The position numbers were made by a program, and so were the translations under genes. Under the pieces are notes generated by a model that was given only the letters and a program-made list of their open reading frames with translations, was not told where the DNA came from and ran no database searches. From positions 1 to 64,000 of the forward strand of contig OZ244596.1 in assembly GCA_965218235.1 (NCBI GenBank): a stretch of DNA of 64,000 nucleotides. The letters run 5' to 3'. How positions within the stretch are numbered: position 1 is the stretch's first letter; each line of letters begins with the position of its first letter. The stretch is from CADCWK01 sp965218235 (GTDB taxonomy: Bacteria > Chloroflexota > Chloroflexia > Thermomicrobiales > UBA6265). Below, piece by piece: positions 24,496 through 33,036 of this stretch.

Positions 24496-24547
24496 GAAAA
24501 GCAGACGGGGCCCGGCAGCGATCGCTGCCGGGCCCCGTCTGCTTTTC
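24496..24547. terminator. 52-bp perfectly palindromic bidirectional terminator
   Basis: A perfect palindrome centred between 24521 and 24522. The GC-rich stem is flanked by AAAA on the left (24497-24500) and TTTT on the right (24543-24546), so either strand gives a hairpin with a U-tract. It lies between convergent HU and plsX, ending 2 nt from the plsX stop. Confidence 0.93.
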
Positions 24548-24549
24548 GG

Positions 24550-25584
24550 TCATGTCGTTATCACCGCGGCGATCGCGGCATTGAGGACCGCCTGGCGTCG
24601 CTCGGCGATCCCGGCGAAGCGCGCGATCGTGTCCCCAGAGGCAAACTGGTAGGCGACGCGAATCGCCGAGGCGATCGCCTGCTCGTCCGACCGCCCGTGG
24701 GCAACGATCGTCGGACCGTTGATGCCGAGCAGCGGCGCGCCACCGGACTCACGGTAGTCGAACCGCTTCCGAAGCGCGTTGAAGGCCGGCCGCAGGGTCA
24801 GCGCTGCGATCTTGCGCGGGAACGTCCGGGTCACCTCCTCGCGGAGGGCGCTCGTGACCAGCGAAGCGACGCCCTCCGCGACCTTGAGCGTCACATTGCC
24901 GGTGAAGCCGTCGGTCACGACGACGTCGACGACACCCTTCGTGATGTGGTTGCCCTCGATGTTGCCTCGGAAGTCGATCTCCTCCAGCTTGACGAGAAGT
25001 GGGTGGACCTCGTTGACGAGCTGATTGCCCTTGCCAGGCTCCTCGCCGTTGCTGAGCAGGCCCACGGTCGGGCGAGGGATGCCGAGCACGTCGTGGGCGT
25101 AGATCGAGCCCATCAGGGCGAAGTCGACCAGGTGAGACGCTCGCGGGTCGGTGACGGCGCCGAGATCGAGGACCAGGACGCGGCCCGAGAGCGTCGGCAT
25201 GACCGACGCCAGTGCGGGCCGCTCGATTCCAGGCACGCGGCCGAGGATCAACAGCGCGGTGGCCATGACGGCGCCGCTGTGGCCGGCCGAAACCATCGCC
25301 CCGGCCGACCCGTCCTTCACCATTCGAAGGGCCACCGCCATGCTGGAGTTCGGCTTGCGCCGGGCCGCCGTGACGGCATGGTCCGACATCTCGACGACAT
25401 CGGCCGCATCGACGACGATGACGTCGATGCCGTCGTGCCTCACCGCGGCCAGCTCATTCCTGACGACGGCGTCTTGCCCGACCAGGGCCAGCCCAATCCC
25501 CAGTGTTCGTGCCGCCTGAACAGCGCCGGGCACGATGACGTGCGCCCCGAAGTCGCCACCCATCACATCCACCGCGATCCGCAC
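24550..25584 (-). CDS. plsX: phosphate acyltransferase PlsX
   Basis: A 344-aa enzyme making acyl-phosphate from acyl-ACP, the first step of PlsX/PlsY phospholipid synthesis. It begins RIAVDVMGGDFGAHVIVPGA, then SSMAVALRMVKDGSAGAMVS and AGHSGAVMATALLIL, with GLLSNGEEPGKGNQLV, NIEGNHITKGVVDVVVTDGF and GGAPLLGINGPTIVAHGRSD. The start is GTG at 25584-25582 with AGGAGG upstream. In many genomes plsX sits with rpmF and fab genes; here it follows gyrB. Confidence 0.96.
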   Translation of the reverse strand: MRIAVDVMGGDFGAHVIVPGAVQAARTLGIGLALVGQDAVVRNELAAVRHDGIDVIVVDAADVVEMSDHAVTAARRKPNSSMAVALRMVKDGSAGAMVSAGHSGAVMATALLILGRVPGIERPALASVMPTLSGRVLVLDLGAVTDPRASHLVDFALMGSIYAHDVLGIPRPTVGLLSNGEEPGKGNQLVNEVHPLLVKLEEIDFRGNIEGNHITKGVVDVVVTDGFTGNVTLKVAEGVASLVTSALREEVTRTFPRKIAALTLRPAFNALRKRFDYRESGGAPLLGINGPTIVAHGRSDEQAIASAIRVAYQFASGDTIARFAGIAERRQAVLNAAIAAVITT

Positions 25585-25604
25585 AGCTGCCTCCTGGAAC
25601 CAGT

Positions 25605-25632
25605 AACGCCGGCCGGAATCCCGGCCGGCGTT
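25605..25632 (-). terminator. GC-rich hairpin between gyrB and plsX
   Basis: A perfect 12-bp stem (25605-25616 with 25621-25632) with a 4-nt loop lies 22 bp past the gyrB stop and 20 bp before the plsX start. Only TT follows on the minus strand, so it may be a weak terminator or a processing or stability element. Confidence 0.55.
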
Positions 25633-25654
25633 CCCCCGTCCGTCGATCGGCCGA

Positions 25655-27595
25655 TCAGACGTCGAGGTTGACGACGTCGCGCGCGTGGCTCTGGATGAAC
25701 TTCTTGCGCGGCGGCACGGCACTGCCCATGAGCATATCAAACGTTTCGTTGGCCTGGATCGAGTCCTCGATCGTGACCATCATCAGCGTCCGGTTCTCCG
25801 GGTCCATCGTCGTGGTCCAGAGCTGCTCGGCGTTCATCTCGCCGAGACCTTTGTACCGCTGAACCTCGACCTTGCCGCCGAGCTCGGCCATCGCCGCCTC
25901 GCGCTGCTCCTCGTTGTAGACCCAGCGGTGCTCCTTGCCGCTGGCCACCTTGTAGAGCGGCGGCTGGGCGATGTAGATCCGCCCGTCCCGAATGAGTTGC
26001 TCCATGTGGCGGTAGAAGAACGTCAGCAGGAGCGTCCGGATGTGAGCGCCGTCCACGTCGGCGTCGGTCATGATGATGATCCGGTGGTAGCGCAGCCGGG
26101 CGGCGTCGAACTGCTCGCCGACCGAGGTACCCATCGCCGTGATGAGGGTTCGGATCTCGTTGCTCTGGAGCATCTTGTCCAGCCGGGCCCGCTCGACGTT
26201 CAGGATCTTGCCCCGGAGCGGCAGGATGGCCTGGAAGCGGCGGTCGCGGCCCTGCTTGGCCGTGCCACCGGCCGAGTCGCCCTCGACGATGTAGAGCTCG
26301 CTGCGGGCCGGATCGCGCTCGGAGCAGTCCGCCAGCTTGCCGGGGAGGCTAAAGCTCTCCAGACCGCCCTTGCGCTGGACGAGCTCACGCGCCTTGCGGG
26401 CGGCCTCACGGGCTCGGGCGGCCGTCAGGCACTTCTCGATCACCCGCTTGGCGACCTGGGGGTTCTCTTCCAGGTAAGCGCCGAGCGACTCGTTGACGAC
26501 ACTCTGGACGGCGCCGGCCATCTCGGCGTTACCGAGCTTGCCCTTCGTCTGGCCCTCGAACTGCGGCTCGGACAGCTTCACCGAGACGATTGCCGTCAGT
26601 CCCTCACGAACGTCCTCGCCGGTCAGACTCTCGTCCCCCTTGAGGAACCCGTTCTTGCGGGCGTAGTCGTTGATCGTCCGGGTCAGACCGGAACGGAAGC
26701 CGGAGAGGTGGGTACCGCCGTCGGCCGTGTTGATGTTATTGGCAAAGGAGTGGACCGACTCCCCATAGCTGTCGTTGTACTGGAGCGAGACCTCGACGGC
26801 CCAGTCGTTCGTCTCGCGGATGGCGTAGAACGGCTTCTCGTTGACGACGGCTCGGTTGCGGTTGAGGTGGCGGACGAAGGAGACGATGCCGCCCTCGAAG
26901 TAGAAGGTCGCCTCGCGGTCGTCACGCTCATCGATCAGCGTGATGCTGAGGCCCTTGGTCAGGTAGGCCGTCTCGCGGAACCACTGCTCCAGCGAGTCCG
27001 AGTTGTAGTCGTGCCCGGCGATGAAGATCTTCTCGTCGGCGTAGAACGACGTCGTGGTGCCGTGGTCGGCCTCGTCACCGGTTCCGACGATCTGGACCTT
27101 CGAGGTTGGCTTGCCGCGCCGGTATTCCTGCTGGTAGATCGAGCCGGTCATGTCGCCCTCACGGATGACCTGGACCCGGCACCACTCGGACAGGGCGTTG
27201 ACGACGGACGCGCCAACCCCATGCAGCCCACCTGAGACCTTGTAGCCGCCACCACCGAACTTGCCGCCGGCGTGCAGCACCGTCATGATCACTTCGAGTG
27301 CTGACTTCTTCTGCTTGGTATGGATGTCGACCGGGATGCCGCGTCCGTTGTCGCGCACGGTGACGACGTTGTCCTTGCCGATCCGAACCGTGATCTTGTC
27401 GCAGTGCTTGGCGAGGGCCTCGTCGACCGAGTTGTCGACGATCTCGCGGACGAGATGGTGAAGGCCGCGCTGGTCGGTGCTGCCGATGTACATGCCGGGA
27501 CGGCGGCGAACGGCTTCGAGTCCTTCCAGAACCTGAATATTCTCGGCGCTGTATGAAGAGGCATTATTCTCAGGGGTGGTCGACGTAACAGTCAT
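25655..27595 (-). CDS. gyrB: DNA gyrase subunit B
   Basis: A 646-aa ATPase subunit of gyrase. The GHKL ATP site has REIVDNSVDEALA, VRDNGRGIPVDIH and VSGGLHGVGASVVNAL. The transducer region is followed by the TOPRIM domain with ELYIVEGDSAGGTAKQGRDR and IIMTDADVDGAHIRTLLLTF. The C-terminus has KGLGEMNAEQLWTTTMDPE. EGDSAGGTA replaces the commoner GGSA. Length suits the short GyrB type without the gammaproteobacterial insert. The ATG at 27595 is preferred over the TTG just before it. gyrA is not adjacent. Confidence 0.97.
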   Translation of the reverse strand: MTVTSTTPENNASSYSAENIQVLEGLEAVRRRPGMYIGSTDQRGLHHLVREIVDNSVDEALAKHCDKITVRIGKDNVVTVRDNGRGIPVDIHTKQKKSALEVIMTVLHAGGKFGGGGYKVSGGLHGVGASVVNALSEWCRVQVIREGDMTGSIYQQEYRRGKPTSKVQIVGTGDEADHGTTTSFYADEKIFIAGHDYNSDSLEQWFRETAYLTKGLSITLIDERDDREATFYFEGGIVSFVRHLNRNRAVVNEKPFYAIRETNDWAVEVSLQYNDSYGESVHSFANNINTADGGTHLSGFRSGLTRTINDYARKNGFLKGDESLTGEDVREGLTAIVSVKLSEPQFEGQTKGKLGNAEMAGAVQSVVNESLGAYLEENPQVAKRVIEKCLTAARAREAARKARELVQRKGGLESFSLPGKLADCSERDPARSELYIVEGDSAGGTAKQGRDRRFQAILPLRGKILNVERARLDKMLQSNEIRTLITAMGTSVGEQFDAARLRYHRIIIMTDADVDGAHIRTLLLTFFYRHMEQLIRDGRIYIAQPPLYKVASGKEHRWVYNEEQREAAMAELGGKVEVQRYKGLGEMNAEQLWTTTMDPENRTLMMVTIEDSIQANETFDMLMGSAVPPRKKFIQSHARDVVNLDV

Positions 27596-27738
27596 CAATG
27601 GGATCCTGTCGCGATGCGCTCAAGCGCGAAGAGGGGACGGTTCCCGGACAACGCCCCTGCCGGAAGCTGTGTTGAACCGGACCGGAAGTGCGGGAGATGG
27701 GGCTAGCCTCTGGATCGGAACGGAAATGTCGGGTCGGG

Positions 27739-28167
27739 TCAAGCCCAGCCGAGTTCCCCGATGCGGTCCTCGTCCAGACCGAAATGATGGGCAATCTCGT
27801 GGACGACCGTCACCTGAATCTGATGAGCCAGTTCGGCCTGGTTGGCACTGGTCTCTTCGAGCGGGATGCGGAAGAGAGTGATCTTGTCGGGCAACTGGAA
27901 GCCATCCGAACTCGATCGATCGGTTAACGGCACACCTTCGTAGAGACCAAGAAGGCGATGCTCGCTCGCGGGACTATCGGACGGGGGACGCTGGCCGAGC
28001 TGGTCAGCGTCCGCCTCGTCCTCGATCACGATCTGCACGTTGTCGAGCATCGCGTGGATCTTGCGGGGAAGTTGGTCCAGCGCCCGGACGGCGAGCCGCT
28101 CGAACAACCGGCGACGACCGCTCTCGACTCGACGACGGATATGATGGGACGCCCCTAATTCTACCAT
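27739..28167 (-). CDS. zincin-like metallopeptidase family protein
   Basis: A 142-aa protein of the minimal zincin-like family (DUF1025/MMP), known in actinobacteria and Chloroflexi. The zinc site HEIAHHFG near residues 124-131 is intact, with a third ligand probably in the short DEDRIGELGWA end. The N-terminal part has the usual LDQLPRKIHAMLDNVQIVIED and a central segment with GLYEGVPL. GAGGG lies 6 nt before the ATG. Substrate unknown. It sits between the penicillin-binding protein and gyrB genes. Confidence 0.88.
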   Translation of the reverse strand: MVELGASHHIRRRVESGRRRLFERLAVRALDQLPRKIHAMLDNVQIVIEDEADADQLGQRPPSDSPASEHRLLGLYEGVPLTDRSSSDGFQLPDKITLFRIPLEETSANQAELAHQIQVTVVHEIAHHFGLDEDRIGELGWA

Positions 28168-28277
28168 TTTCGGCCCTCGTTTCCCATCTACCCAGCGATT
28201 GTTTCGCCCATTGCAGCGCGGTTTTCGGCGAAGTCCGGTCGGGCCGAATCCGCCATGTCCGTAGTCGGCGCCTCGGC

Positions 28278-29915
28278 CTATCGCTCACCGGCCGCCACGA
28301 TGATCTGGCGAGCGATCGCGATCGAGCCCGAGCCGCCGTTTTCCAGGACGACGGCGACGGCGTAGCGGGGGGATGGGTCGGAGAAGGTCCCGGCGAAGCC
28401 CACGAACCAGGCGTGCGGGTCCTTGTCCGCGACCTCGGCGGTGCCAGTCTTGCCGCCGACCGAGAGGCCATCGACGTAGGCGCCGCTCGCGACGCCGATC
28501 TCGACCGCATGTCGCATCATGTCAGCGACGGTCGCCGCTGACTTGGGTCGCATCGCGGTCCGCCACTCACCGGTCTCACCGTCCCGGACCACCCGGCCGT
28601 CCGGGCCGACGACCCGGTCGAGGATCTGTGGCCGCATCAGCCGGCCCCCGTTGGCGACCCCGGCCGCGATTAGCGCCATGTGGAGTGGTGTGACAAGGAG
28701 TTGGCCCTGACCGAACGACGTCTCGGCAAGAGCCGGAGGAGAGTTGAGGAAGCCGTCCTGGCCCTCGAGCTGGCTCCGCGCCACCTCGACCGGGAACGGG
28801 ATGTTGGCGCCGAACCCGAACCCCTCGGCGTAGTCGCGCATGGCTTCGGCCCCGACCTTGAGCCCGACCTGGGCGTAGACCACGTTGAGCGAATACGAGA
28901 GGCTGTCCTCCAGCGACCAGTTGTTGATCGTGTCGTCGGGCCGGTTGTTCTCGATGATCTGTCGACCCGCGATATTGAGGACGCCGTCGTCGATGAAGAT
29001 TGTCTGTGGCGTTGCCAGCCCCAGGTCGATCGCGGCGGTGGCGGTGACCACCTTGAAGATCGACCCCGGCGTGTAAAGCCCCAGCGTACTCCGGGGGACG
29101 AGGGGGCGGTCCTCCCGCTCGATCATCGTTTTCCAGTAGTCGGCGCTGGCGTCGGTCTGGTCGTAGTTCGCCGCGAAGATGGACGCCGGGTCGACGGAAG
29201 GGTTATTGACCATTGCCAGGACCCGGCCCGTCTCCGTCTCGAGGAGGACGGCGGCGCCCGGACGGTCACCCATCGCCTCGACCGCGGTCCGCTGGAGCGC
29301 GGCATCGATCGTCAGCACGATGTCGTTGCCGGTGCGGGTCTCGTGCAGGATGTCGTCGCGCAGCTTCAGGAACGGGTTGTCGGTCTCCTCTCCGGTGAGC
29401 TCGGCGTCGAACGCCTGCTCTATCCCGGAGACGCCGTACTGGAGCGGCGAGTAGTAGCCCAGCAGACTCGCGGCAGCTGGCTCGGGGTAGGTCCGGCCCC
29501 AGCCCTCGTCGATCTTCTCAGTTCCGCCCAGGACCTCGCCACTGGCGGCCAGAATCTGACCACGTCGGATCGCTAGACCGAGGTTGACCCGGCGGGCATT
29601 GGAGATCGGCTCGCCCTCCGGGCTTCGCCCGACCCGGTTGGCGTTGGCCTCCCCGCGGACGACCTGGAGCCGCAGCAACTGGACGCTTAGGGCAACGAAG
29701 CTGGCCAGGAGTGTCGCGCCAGTCCGGATCACCGTCCGTCGCTCGGCGGGCACAGTCACCGGGATCGGCATCCAGAGCCCGACCAGCAGCAGGACCCAGG
29801 CCAGACCAAGCACGGCCAGCCAGCGGGCATCGGTCAGCTCGGATCCGAAGACCAGCGCCCCGACGATCAGACTGGCCGAGATCGCCATGGCGAACAGGCG
29901 GATGGAGCGCGGCAT
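28278..29915 (-). CDS. penicillin-binding protein 2 / FtsI-like transpeptidase
   Basis: A 545-aa class B PBP that cross-links peptidoglycan. The N-terminus has two hydrophobic segments in the first 55 residues and a third near 65-88, more than the usual single anchor. The transpeptidase domain holds SIFK in LYTPGSIFKVV, the SxN motif SLN in LSYSLNVVYAQVG, and KTG in GGKTGTAEVADKD. It most resembles PbpA of the actinobacterial/Chloroflexi type paired with an SEDS protein. Its ATG is 31 bp after the ftsW/rodA-type stop, so the SEDS polymerase and transpeptidase are cotranscribed. Confidence 0.93.
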   Translation of the reverse strand: MPRSIRLFAMAISASLIVGALVFGSELTDARWLAVLGLAWVLLLVGLWMPIPVTVPAERRTVIRTGATLLASFVALSVQLLRLQVVRGEANANRVGRSPEGEPISNARRVNLGLAIRRGQILAASGEVLGGTEKIDEGWGRTYPEPAAASLLGYYSPLQYGVSGIEQAFDAELTGEETDNPFLKLRDDILHETRTGNDIVLTIDAALQRTAVEAMGDRPGAAVLLETETGRVLAMVNNPSVDPASIFAANYDQTDASADYWKTMIEREDRPLVPRSTLGLYTPGSIFKVVTATAAIDLGLATPQTIFIDDGVLNIAGRQIIENNRPDDTINNWSLEDSLSYSLNVVYAQVGLKVGAEAMRDYAEGFGFGANIPFPVEVARSQLEGQDGFLNSPPALAETSFGQGQLLVTPLHMALIAAGVANGGRLMRPQILDRVVGPDGRVVRDGETGEWRTAMRPKSAATVADMMRHAVEIGVASGAYVDGLSVGGKTGTAEVADKDPHAWFVGFAGTFSDPSPRYAVAVVLENGGSGSIAIARQIIVAAGER

Positions 29916-29946
29916 CGGCTTTCCTCGAATCAGGGCTTGATCGGGA

Positions 29947-31296
29947 TCAGGTTCGGCCGCGCCGGTTGGAGATGTTCAACAGCAGTCCGACCAGGATGAA
30001 GTTGGTCAGGAGCGAGCTGCCGCCATAGGAGATGAACGGTAGCGTGATCCCGGTCAGCGGGATCAGGCGGATGACGCCGCCGAGGATGATCAGCGTCTGG
30101 ATGCCGATCGTGGCGCCGATCCCAACCGCCATCAGCCGATCGAAGGTATCGTCGACGCCGAGAGCGATGATGAGGGCCCGCAGGACGAGGAGCAGGAACA
30201 GGGCGACGATGGCGAGCGTCCCGAGCAGACCCAGTTCTTCGCCAAATGCGGCGAAGACGTAGTCCGTGTGGACCTGGCTGACCCGCCACGGTTGTCCGAG
30301 GCCAAGCCCGGTCCCGAACAGGCCACCGCTGGAGATCGCGTAGTCGGACTGGATCTGTTGATATCCCCCGACGTAGGGGTCGACGAAGGGGTCGAGCCAG
30401 TTCTGCACCCGGATCGCGATCCGGCCGAAGAGCTGATAGAGCACCACGCAGGCGACGGCGAACGCGGCCAGCCCGACGAGCACATACCAGCCCCGGCCGG
30501 TCGCCGCGTAGAGCATGACGAGGAAGATGCTGAAGAACAGCAGGCCTGAGCCGAGGTCGTTGAGGACGACAACAGTGGCGATCGAGGCGCCCCACATGAG
30601 CCCAAGCGGCAACAACCAGGGGAGCGGCGGCAGCGTCAGGGCGCCGAGCCGCCAGCCGCCGGTGAGCAAATCCCGCTTCTCGTCGAGGTAGCCGGCGAGG
30701 AAGACGATCAGCGTGACCTTGACGATCTCCGACGGCTGGATCTGGATCGGCCCGAGGTAGAGCCAGAGCCGGGCGCCGCCGACCTCGACGCCGAAGACGA
30801 AGGTGATCGCAAGCAGGGCCAGACTGAGGAACAGCGCGGTGTACTTGTACCGGCGTAGCAGCGGCAGGAGTGGCGAGAACAGCGCCGTCACGACCATCAG
30901 GGCCAGCCCGGCCACCATGTAGAAAATCTGCCGGTTCGCGATTCCAGAGAGATTCTCATCGATTACCGAGAGGTCGGGCTGGAGTCGCTGGATGACGAGC
31001 AGCCCGAGGCCGGCCAGCGTCGCGACGATCGGCAGGACGACCTGATCGGCCCGGAAGCGAAACAGACTGAAGGCGATGCTGATCCCGGCGATCAGGCCGG
31101 CGTAGACGAGGCTGACCCAGACGTCGCCCCACGACCAGTCGACGTCGTTCCGCGGCGCGAGGAAGATCGTCAAGAGGCCGACGATGATCAGCAGGGCCGG
31201 GGCGACGAGGAGCTGGAACTCCGTCAGCCGGCCGGCTGGCCGGTAGCGGAACCGGCCAGCCGGTCGCGTTTTGCCTGGTTGAAGCGTGGCGCCCAT
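29947..31296 (-). CDS. SEDS peptidoglycan glycosyltransferase (FtsW/RodA/SpoVE family)
   Basis: A 449-aa integral membrane protein with about ten TM helices. Family signatures are QPSEIVKVTLIVFLAGYLDE, NDLGSGLLFFSIFLVML, YAISSGGLFGTGLGLG and TDYVFAAFGEELGLLG, then IPLTGITLPFISYGGSSLL. SEDS proteins polymerise lipid II with a partner class B PBP, encoded next. Whether it serves division or elongation cannot be told from sequence. AAGGAG lies 5 nt before the ATG at 31296. The mtnP stop is 33 bp upstream. Confidence 0.94.
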   Translation of the reverse strand: MGATLQPGKTRPAGRFRYRPAGRLTEFQLLVAPALLIIVGLLTIFLAPRNDVDWSWGDVWVSLVYAGLIAGISIAFSLFRFRADQVVLPIVATLAGLGLLVIQRLQPDLSVIDENLSGIANRQIFYMVAGLALMVVTALFSPLLPLLRRYKYTALFLSLALLAITFVFGVEVGGARLWLYLGPIQIQPSEIVKVTLIVFLAGYLDEKRDLLTGGWRLGALTLPPLPWLLPLGLMWGASIATVVVLNDLGSGLLFFSIFLVMLYAATGRGWYVLVGLAAFAVACVVLYQLFGRIAIRVQNWLDPFVDPYVGGYQQIQSDYAISSGGLFGTGLGLGQPWRVSQVHTDYVFAAFGEELGLLGTLAIVALFLLLVLRALIIALGVDDTFDRLMAVGIGATIGIQTLIILGGVIRLIPLTGITLPFISYGGSSLLTNFILVGLLLNISNRRGRT

Positions 31297-31329
31297 CGGT
31301 CTCCTTCCTGTCGTGGACAGGGGCCGTCG

Positions 31330-32214
31330 CTACGTCGTCAGGGTGTCGCCGAGATAGCGGGCGCCGATGACGCCGAGGCGCTCGACGTCGATCGGCCGCA
31401 TCGCCGACCGCTGGGTGTTGATCGCGCCACCGAGCCCGTTTGCCACGAGATCCTCGGGCGCGGGCAGACCGTTGGCGACGATACGGCTGATCGTCGCCTT
31501 CGCGCTCGCAACGTTGGCGCGGAGGTTACCCTCGACAACGGCGACGCTGACGTCGGCCTCGGTGTCGTGCCAGACGTCGTAGTCGGTGATCATGGCGAGC
31601 GTCCCGTAGGCGATCTCCGCCTCTCGGGCCAGCCGCGCCTCCGGCATCGCCGTCATCCCGATGACGCTGGCCCCCCAGGACCGGTAGAGGAGCGACTCGG
31701 CCCTGGTCGAGAACTGCGGTCCCTCGATGCAGACGTAGGTGCCGCCATCATGGACCGTCACGGCGACGCCGCCGGCCGCGTGAATGATGGCTTGACGGAA
31801 GTGGCGATCGAACGGTTCGGCGATCCCGACGTGGGCGACGATTCCCTGGTCGAAGAAGGTCCGCTCACGGTCAGTCGTCCGGTCGATCAGCTGGTCGGGC
31901 ACACAGAGACTGCGCGGAGCGATCTCCTCCCGCAGGCTGCCGACGGCGCTGACGCTGAGGAGATGCGTGACGCCGAGCTCCTTGAAGGCGTAGATGTTGG
32001 CCCGGTAGGGGAGCGTCGTTGGGGAGAGCCGGTGACCGCGGCCGTGCCGGGAGATGAAGACGATCGGCAGATCGCCGATCCTGCCGGTCAGGACGATGTC
32101 GCTTGGCTCACCAAACGGCGTCACGAGCCGGTGCTCGGCCCGCGCGGTCAGGTCCGGGAGATCGTAGAGACCGCTGCCGCCGATGATTCCAAGGGTGTAG
32201 GCCGCGGTCGTCAA
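31330..32214 (-). CDS. mtnP: S-methyl-5'-thioadenosine phosphorylase
   Basis: A 294-aa nucleoside phosphorylase that splits methylthioadenosine to adenine and methylthioribose-1-phosphate, recycling the polyamine by-product. It has LGIIGGSGLYDLP, ISRHGRGHRLSPTTLPYRAN, CIEGPQFSTRAES and GMTAMPEARLAREAEI, plus TDYDVWH. The start is TTG at 32214-32212 with GGAG 6 nt upstream. Purine specificity could be broader. It is the first gene of a minus-strand run leading to the SEDS/PBP pair. Confidence 0.95.
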   Translation of the reverse strand: MTTAAYTLGIIGGSGLYDLPDLTARAEHRLVTPFGEPSDIVLTGRIGDLPIVFISRHGRGHRLSPTTLPYRANIYAFKELGVTHLLSVSAVGSLREEIAPRSLCVPDQLIDRTTDRERTFFDQGIVAHVGIAEPFDRHFRQAIIHAAGGVAVTVHDGGTYVCIEGPQFSTRAESLLYRSWGASVIGMTAMPEARLAREAEIAYGTLAMITDYDVWHDTEADVSVAVVEGNLRANVASAKATISRIVANGLPAPEDLVANGLGGAINTQRSAMRPIDVERLGVIGARYLGDTLTT

Positions 32215-32401
32215 CCTTTACTCCATTCGATGCTCGGCTGTTTGCCGGCGAATCCACCTGGAAGGTGGCAGGCATCCCCAATATGGTACCCGAAGGGTGC
32301 CGAGCCGCCGCTGAGGGGCGAGGTGTGGTAGCATTCCCGGTCGGATTCTACGCAACGTCGGTCCACCGGTTGGCATGTGGACACGATAGGAGGGATGCCA
32401 A

Positions 32402-32671
32402 ATGGTTCTTCAGACCGGTCAGAAAGCGGACATCATCGCGGACTACGCGATCCATGAGGGGGACACCGGTTCTCCGGAAGTCCAGATCGCGATCCTGACC
32501 GAGCGGATCAACGGTCTCACGGCGCACCTGCGGGAGCACCGCCACGACCATCACTCGCGCCGCGGACTGCTCAAGCTCGTCGGCCGTCGCCGCCGCCTCC
32601 TGGCCTACCTGAGCGACAAGGACATCGACCGCTACCGGACGGTGATCCAGCGCCTCGGTCTGCGCCGCTAG
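32402..32671 (+). CDS. rpsO: 30S ribosomal protein S15
   Basis: An 89-aa ribosomal protein that binds the central domain of 16S rRNA. It shows HEGDTGSPEVQIAILTERIN, LREHRHDHHSRRGLLKLVGR and RLLAYLSDKDIDRY, the S15 pattern. AGGAGG lies upstream of the ATG. It is followed by an intrinsic terminator and then pnp, the standard rpsO-pnp order. A weak extended -10 (TGGTAGCAT, 32326-32334) lies about 65 bp upstream. Confidence 0.98.
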   Translation: MVLQTGQKADIIADYAIHEGDTGSPEVQIAILTERINGLTAHLREHRHDHHSRRGLLKLVGRRRRLLAYLSDKDIDRYRTVIQRLGLRR

Positions 32672-32789
32672 GGATGCGACACGGCGAACCGGACTTCGGG
32701 GCACATGAGAGCCAGTTCCGCGGAGACGAGATCGGTCTCCCGGCACCGTTTGCGTGTCCTATGTCCGTCGTCGAGTTCAGTTGACGAGA

Positions 32790-32824
32790 GATGGTCCGGA
32801 GCCTGCCGCTCCGGACCATCTTCT
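32790..32824 (+). terminator. intrinsic terminator of rpsO
   Basis: A perfect 13-bp stem (32790-32802 with 32808-32820) with a 5-nt loop is followed by TTCT. It lies about 120 bp past the rpsO stop and partly separates rpsO from pnp. Confidence 0.8.
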
Positions 32825-32902
32825 GCCTCACGTCAGCGCCCACCGATACCGTCCCGGCAAACGCCATCGACGTTACCCTGAACGGACCGGAGTCTGGGGA
32901 AT

Positions 32903-32938
32903 TGGGGTATCGCGGGGACCACTCGCCGCGATACCCCA
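32903..32938 (+). promoter_or_regulatory. pnp leader hairpin
   Basis: A 13-bp perfect stem (32903-32915 with 32926-32938), extendable by a G-U and an A-U pair, with a 10-nt loop. It lies about 100 nt before the pnp ATG. In E. coli a long stem in the same place is cut by RNase III and lets PNPase repress itself; a similar role here is inferred. Confidence 0.6.
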
Positions 32939-33036
32939 GTCCCTCAGCAAGGTCCATCGGGTCCAGGTCGACCACTTCGACCCATTTCAATCACGCACGC
33001 GGGCACCGACGCCCAATCAGAGAAGGAAACAACCGT

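Noticed and set aside
25685..27235. 516-codon frame opposite gyrB
   Set aside because: Leu/Val/Asp-rich antisense translation; gyrB is certain.
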